A stretch of 53,636 nucleotides of DNA from DT-110 sp964342305 (GTDB lineage: Bacteria; Bacteroidota; Bacteroidia; Chitinophagales; Saprospiraceae), in the NCBI GenBank assembly GCA_964342305.1, contig CAYFGK010000031.1, positions 1 to 53,636 on the forward strand, written 5' to 3'. Under the pieces are notes generated by a model. The model was not told the origin of the DNA. It saw only the letters and a list, made by a program, of their open reading frames with translations, and did no database searches. Of this stretch, positions 51,822-53,636 are shown piece by piece; within the stretch, counting starts at the first letter, position 1; each line of letters starts with the position of its first letter. A program made the position numbers and the translations under genes.

Positions 51822-53131
51822 TAGGGTTGTTTTCCGAGGTGAAAGAATTTAATCAGGTATTTTACTATAGGGTAATCCAGCAATATCTCTTTCCAGGTGA
51901 GGGTCCTATTTTGAGTAAGCCTTCTCCACACAAAATATAGCCACCAGAAATTGATCAATATGATAACGACTGGATTAAAGATATATGATATAATTTCCTT
52001 CGGTGATTTCGGATTAGTCTTAGTTTCCCAGAATGAAACAAATAATTCATTCAATGAATCAAGATAGAATAAGAGAATAGCTGCACACGAGACGATATTA
52101 AGCATAATGAAAAACCCAAAACTATTAACTGACTTTAGATCGGTAATAAGCCCTTTCTTATCTAAGGTCTTATAGGTCTTAAAATCCTCCACGTCTCTCT
52201 GAGAAAGCTGGATCACTTTGTCTTTCCCCAGTCTATTTAGTGCAAAGAGGGATAAGCTGTCCTCCAATGGTGAAAAGTTGGGTGAACGGCTTATCTCTCC
52301 AAGATTTAAAAAGACACCACCTTTTTCAATCGACTCTATCTTTTGAGACCAGTCGGATTTACTTTCCTTTAGGTTCTTAAGAATTTTCTCCAACTCTTCC
52401 TGTGGAAGATTTGAGTTAACGAGTTTTTCACTCTCGATAATAGCTAACCAAATGTCTGGCTTGATCCAATTTGAGAAGTCCTGATTTATTTTCTCTTCCA
52501 ACCCATCAATAAGCTCTGATAAGTCCAGTTCCTCAACCTTTGACAAATACAGTAATGCCTTAGCTACTTTATCCCTCGATAGATCGTTTAACTTCTCCTT
52601 CAGTTCATTATGCAAATCAATTGCCGAGAGTTTCCCTTCCTGATCTTCACATGCAAAACAGGTATCAATGACTAGTTCAATTTTCCTGTTATCATTAAAG
52701 AGGGAAGCTGCCCTTTTTAACAGAGAACTATTCATAACCTGGGCTATTGCTTTTAACTCAGGTACATCTTTTATCAAAAACAGAATCAGCCCTTTATTCC
52801 CAATCGGATATGACTGAGACTTTAACAATTCCTGCAAATAGTATTTTACTTTATCCAGAATTTCAGAACTAACCTTCTTATCGTGTAGACTTTTTAGATG
52901 TAACAATAAGGAGTATTCGAGCACATTAGAAACTTTGACCTCTTTATCTGTGAGACCTTGGAACAGTACTTCAACTTTTTTTAAATGGTCATTTTCTTCA
53001 TAAGCAAAATCACAAAGTAGCGCAAACCCTTGGTCAGCAACTGACCCTCTTGATTTACCTATCTCATATTCTATTTTGACTTGGTCTGCAAGTCGGTCAT
53101 AAGTTAAATTCCTCGATACTCGATTAGCCAT
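51821..53131 (-). CDS. Argonaute-associated protein with two C-terminal membrane helices (candidate membrane effector)
   Basis: I recognise no named domain. Residues 1-330 are soluble, strongly helical and acidic, with repeated Leu/Lys/Glu patterns that may be HEAT- or TPR-like (LEYSLLLHLKSLHDKKVSSE, KVAKALLYLSKVEELDLSEL). Two membrane helices follow at about 338-357 (FGFFIMLNIVSCAAILLFYL) and 385-402 (FNPVVIILINFWWLYFVW), with a basic amphipathic tail. It is the first gene of a two-gene operon, and its stop overlaps the Argonaute start by one base. Membrane proteins that depolarise or permeabilise the cell are known partners of inactive Argonautes, so an effector role is inferred from position and topology. 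Confidence 0.75.
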   Translation of the reverse strand: MANRVSRNLTYDRLADQVKIEYEIGKSRGSVADQGFALLCDFAYEENDHLKKVEVLFQGLTDKEVKVSNVLEYSLLLHLKSLHDKKVSSEILDKVKYYLQELLKSQSYPIGNKGLILFLIKDVPELKAIAQVMNSSLLKRAASLFNDNRKIELVIDTCFACEDQEGKLSAIDLHNELKEKLNDLSRDKVAKALLYLSKVEELDLSELIDGLEEKINQDFSNWIKPDIWLAIIESEKLVNSNLPQEELEKILKNLKESKSDWSQKIESIEKGGVFLNLGEISRSPNFSPLEDSLSLFALNRLGKDKVIQLSQRDVEDFKTYKTLDKKGLITDLKSVNSFGFFIMLNIVSCAAILLFYLDSLNELFVSFWETKTNPKSPKEIISYIFNPVVIILINFWWLYFVWRRLTQNRTLTWKEILLDYPIVKYLIKFFHLGKQP

Positions 53132-53186
53132 TTAAACTCGATATATCTGTATTCTAAATAATTAAAAAAATGCTTCAAATAGTTAC

Positions 53187-53194
53187 CAAATATA
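53187..53194 (-). promoter_or_regulatory. Candidate -7 element of the Argonaute operon (TATATTTG)
   Basis: On the minus strand TATATTTG matches TAnnTTTG about 56 bases before the start of the membrane-protein gene. No convincing -33 TTTG is seen, and the upstream side overlaps the end of the recombinase remnant. Confidence 0.35.
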
Positions 53195-53201
53195 AGCAAT
53201 T

Positions 53202-53600
53202 CTAGCTTGCGATATCTACCCCTCTGAACCTGAGATAACAGTATAAGGTACTTCTAGAAATGCTTAGTTCCCTGGAAATTTCTGAAATGGAAAGAATCTC
53301 TTTGTCATCGGCATTTCTACCCTGCTTATAGAGAGCTTCAGCAGCCATTGCTTTTCTTTGCGCTTCTTTAGAAAGCCCCTTTGGGCGGCCACCTTTTCTC
53401 CCTCTGGCACGGGCAGATTCCAACCCTGCCTTGGTACGCTCACTAATGATGTCTCGCTCGAACTCAGCAAGTGCTGCAAATAGATGAAAGGTCAGCTTGC
53501 CCTGAGGGGTAGTTGTATCAATGGAGTCATTGAGTGATTTCAGCCCTGCTCCTTTATCCTGTATCTCAGTCACGAGGTTAACTAGGGCTTCCTCAAAAAG
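53202..53600 (-). pseudogene. Truncated serine recombinase (resolvase/invertase)
   Basis: The frame encodes the second half of a Tn3/Pin-type resolvase: VTEIQDKGAGLKSLND, TTPQGKLTFHLFAALAEFER, ISERTKAGLESARARGRKGG, and a C-terminal helix-turn-helix (LSISEISRELSISRSTLYCY). The similarity continues upstream of the GTG at 53573 through LVNL, but an in-frame TGA stands at 53601-53603. The N-terminal catalytic half with the nucleophilic serine is missing. It is either a broken gene or is damaged by the sequence edge 33 bases further on. It could be the remnant of the element that delivered the Argonaute operon. Confidence 0.75.
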
Positions 53601-53636
53601 TCAACGTCACCGGAGTTCTTTTTCTGCCCCACGCCG

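Noticed and set aside
1..53636. tRNA genes, rRNA genes and CRISPR arrays
   Set aside because: I looked for cloverleaf-like ends and for regularly spaced short repeats and saw none convincing. The only tandem repeat is the 123-bp array.

Overview
The window reads as a Bacteroidota genome. It holds a SusC/SusD pair under an ECF sigma/FecR switch, at least three secreted proteins ending in type IX secretion (T9SS) sorting domains, a Bacteroidota-type tyrosine integrase, several families typical of this phylum (HYC_CC_PP, DUF5676, DUF2911, 2TM), and promoters of the TAnnTTTG type. A marine or soil Saprospiria/Cytophagia-like host is my guess only.

Layout. (1) 1-3181, minus strand: a defence segment with a partial type I restriction specificity gene (hsdS), hsdM, and a two-gene module made of a Panacea (SocA/DUF4065) antitoxin and a small candidate toxin. 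(2) 3588-9910: housekeeping or accessory genes (2TM protein, Na+/alanine-type symporter, unknown membrane protein, vanadium-haloperoxidase/PAP2-like secreted enzyme). Two copies of a ~190 bp dispersed repeat with terminal inverted repeats lie at 3588 and 7296. (3) 9978-29280, minus strand: a long polysaccharide-utilisation locus in transcription order sigma, anti-sigma, SusC, SusD, FG-GAP/ASPIC protein, a protein with four tandem ~130-residue modules, GH43, class C beta-lactamase-like hydrolase, GH13 alpha-glucanase, beta-helix protein, ADP-ribosylglycohydrolase. (4) 29464-29866: a 123-bp tandem repeat carrying terminator-like hairpins and interrupted by a 100-N assembly gap. (5) 30054-53600: an integrase-led island with an excisionase-like HTH gene, a structured non-coding stretch, a large copper/silver resistance block and a two-gene Argonaute operon, ending in a broken serine recombinase. 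No conjugation genes are seen.

Copper block. HYC_CC_PP protein, CusA, CusC, CusB, small membrane and metal-binding proteins, a beta-propeller lipoprotein, CopB (CPH-type ATPase), DUF2911, an HMA-AraC fusion regulator, CopA (CPC-type ATPase) and an HMA chaperone run on the plus strand. The promoters of the first gene and of copA share the same design: two direct 14-bp boxes (CCAAWAWKNTRTAA) at exactly 21-bp spacing, with the -7 element exactly 36 bp after the start of the second box. This is probably the operator of the HMA-AraC regulator.

Most interesting system. At 49869-53131 (minus) a 436-residue protein with two C-terminal membrane helices is translationally coupled (TAATG) to a 650-residue Argonaute-family protein. 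The PIWI domain of that protein appears to lack the catalytic aspartates. This fits a guide-directed sensor that triggers a membrane effector, that is, an abortive-infection type of defence, carried on a copper-resistance island.
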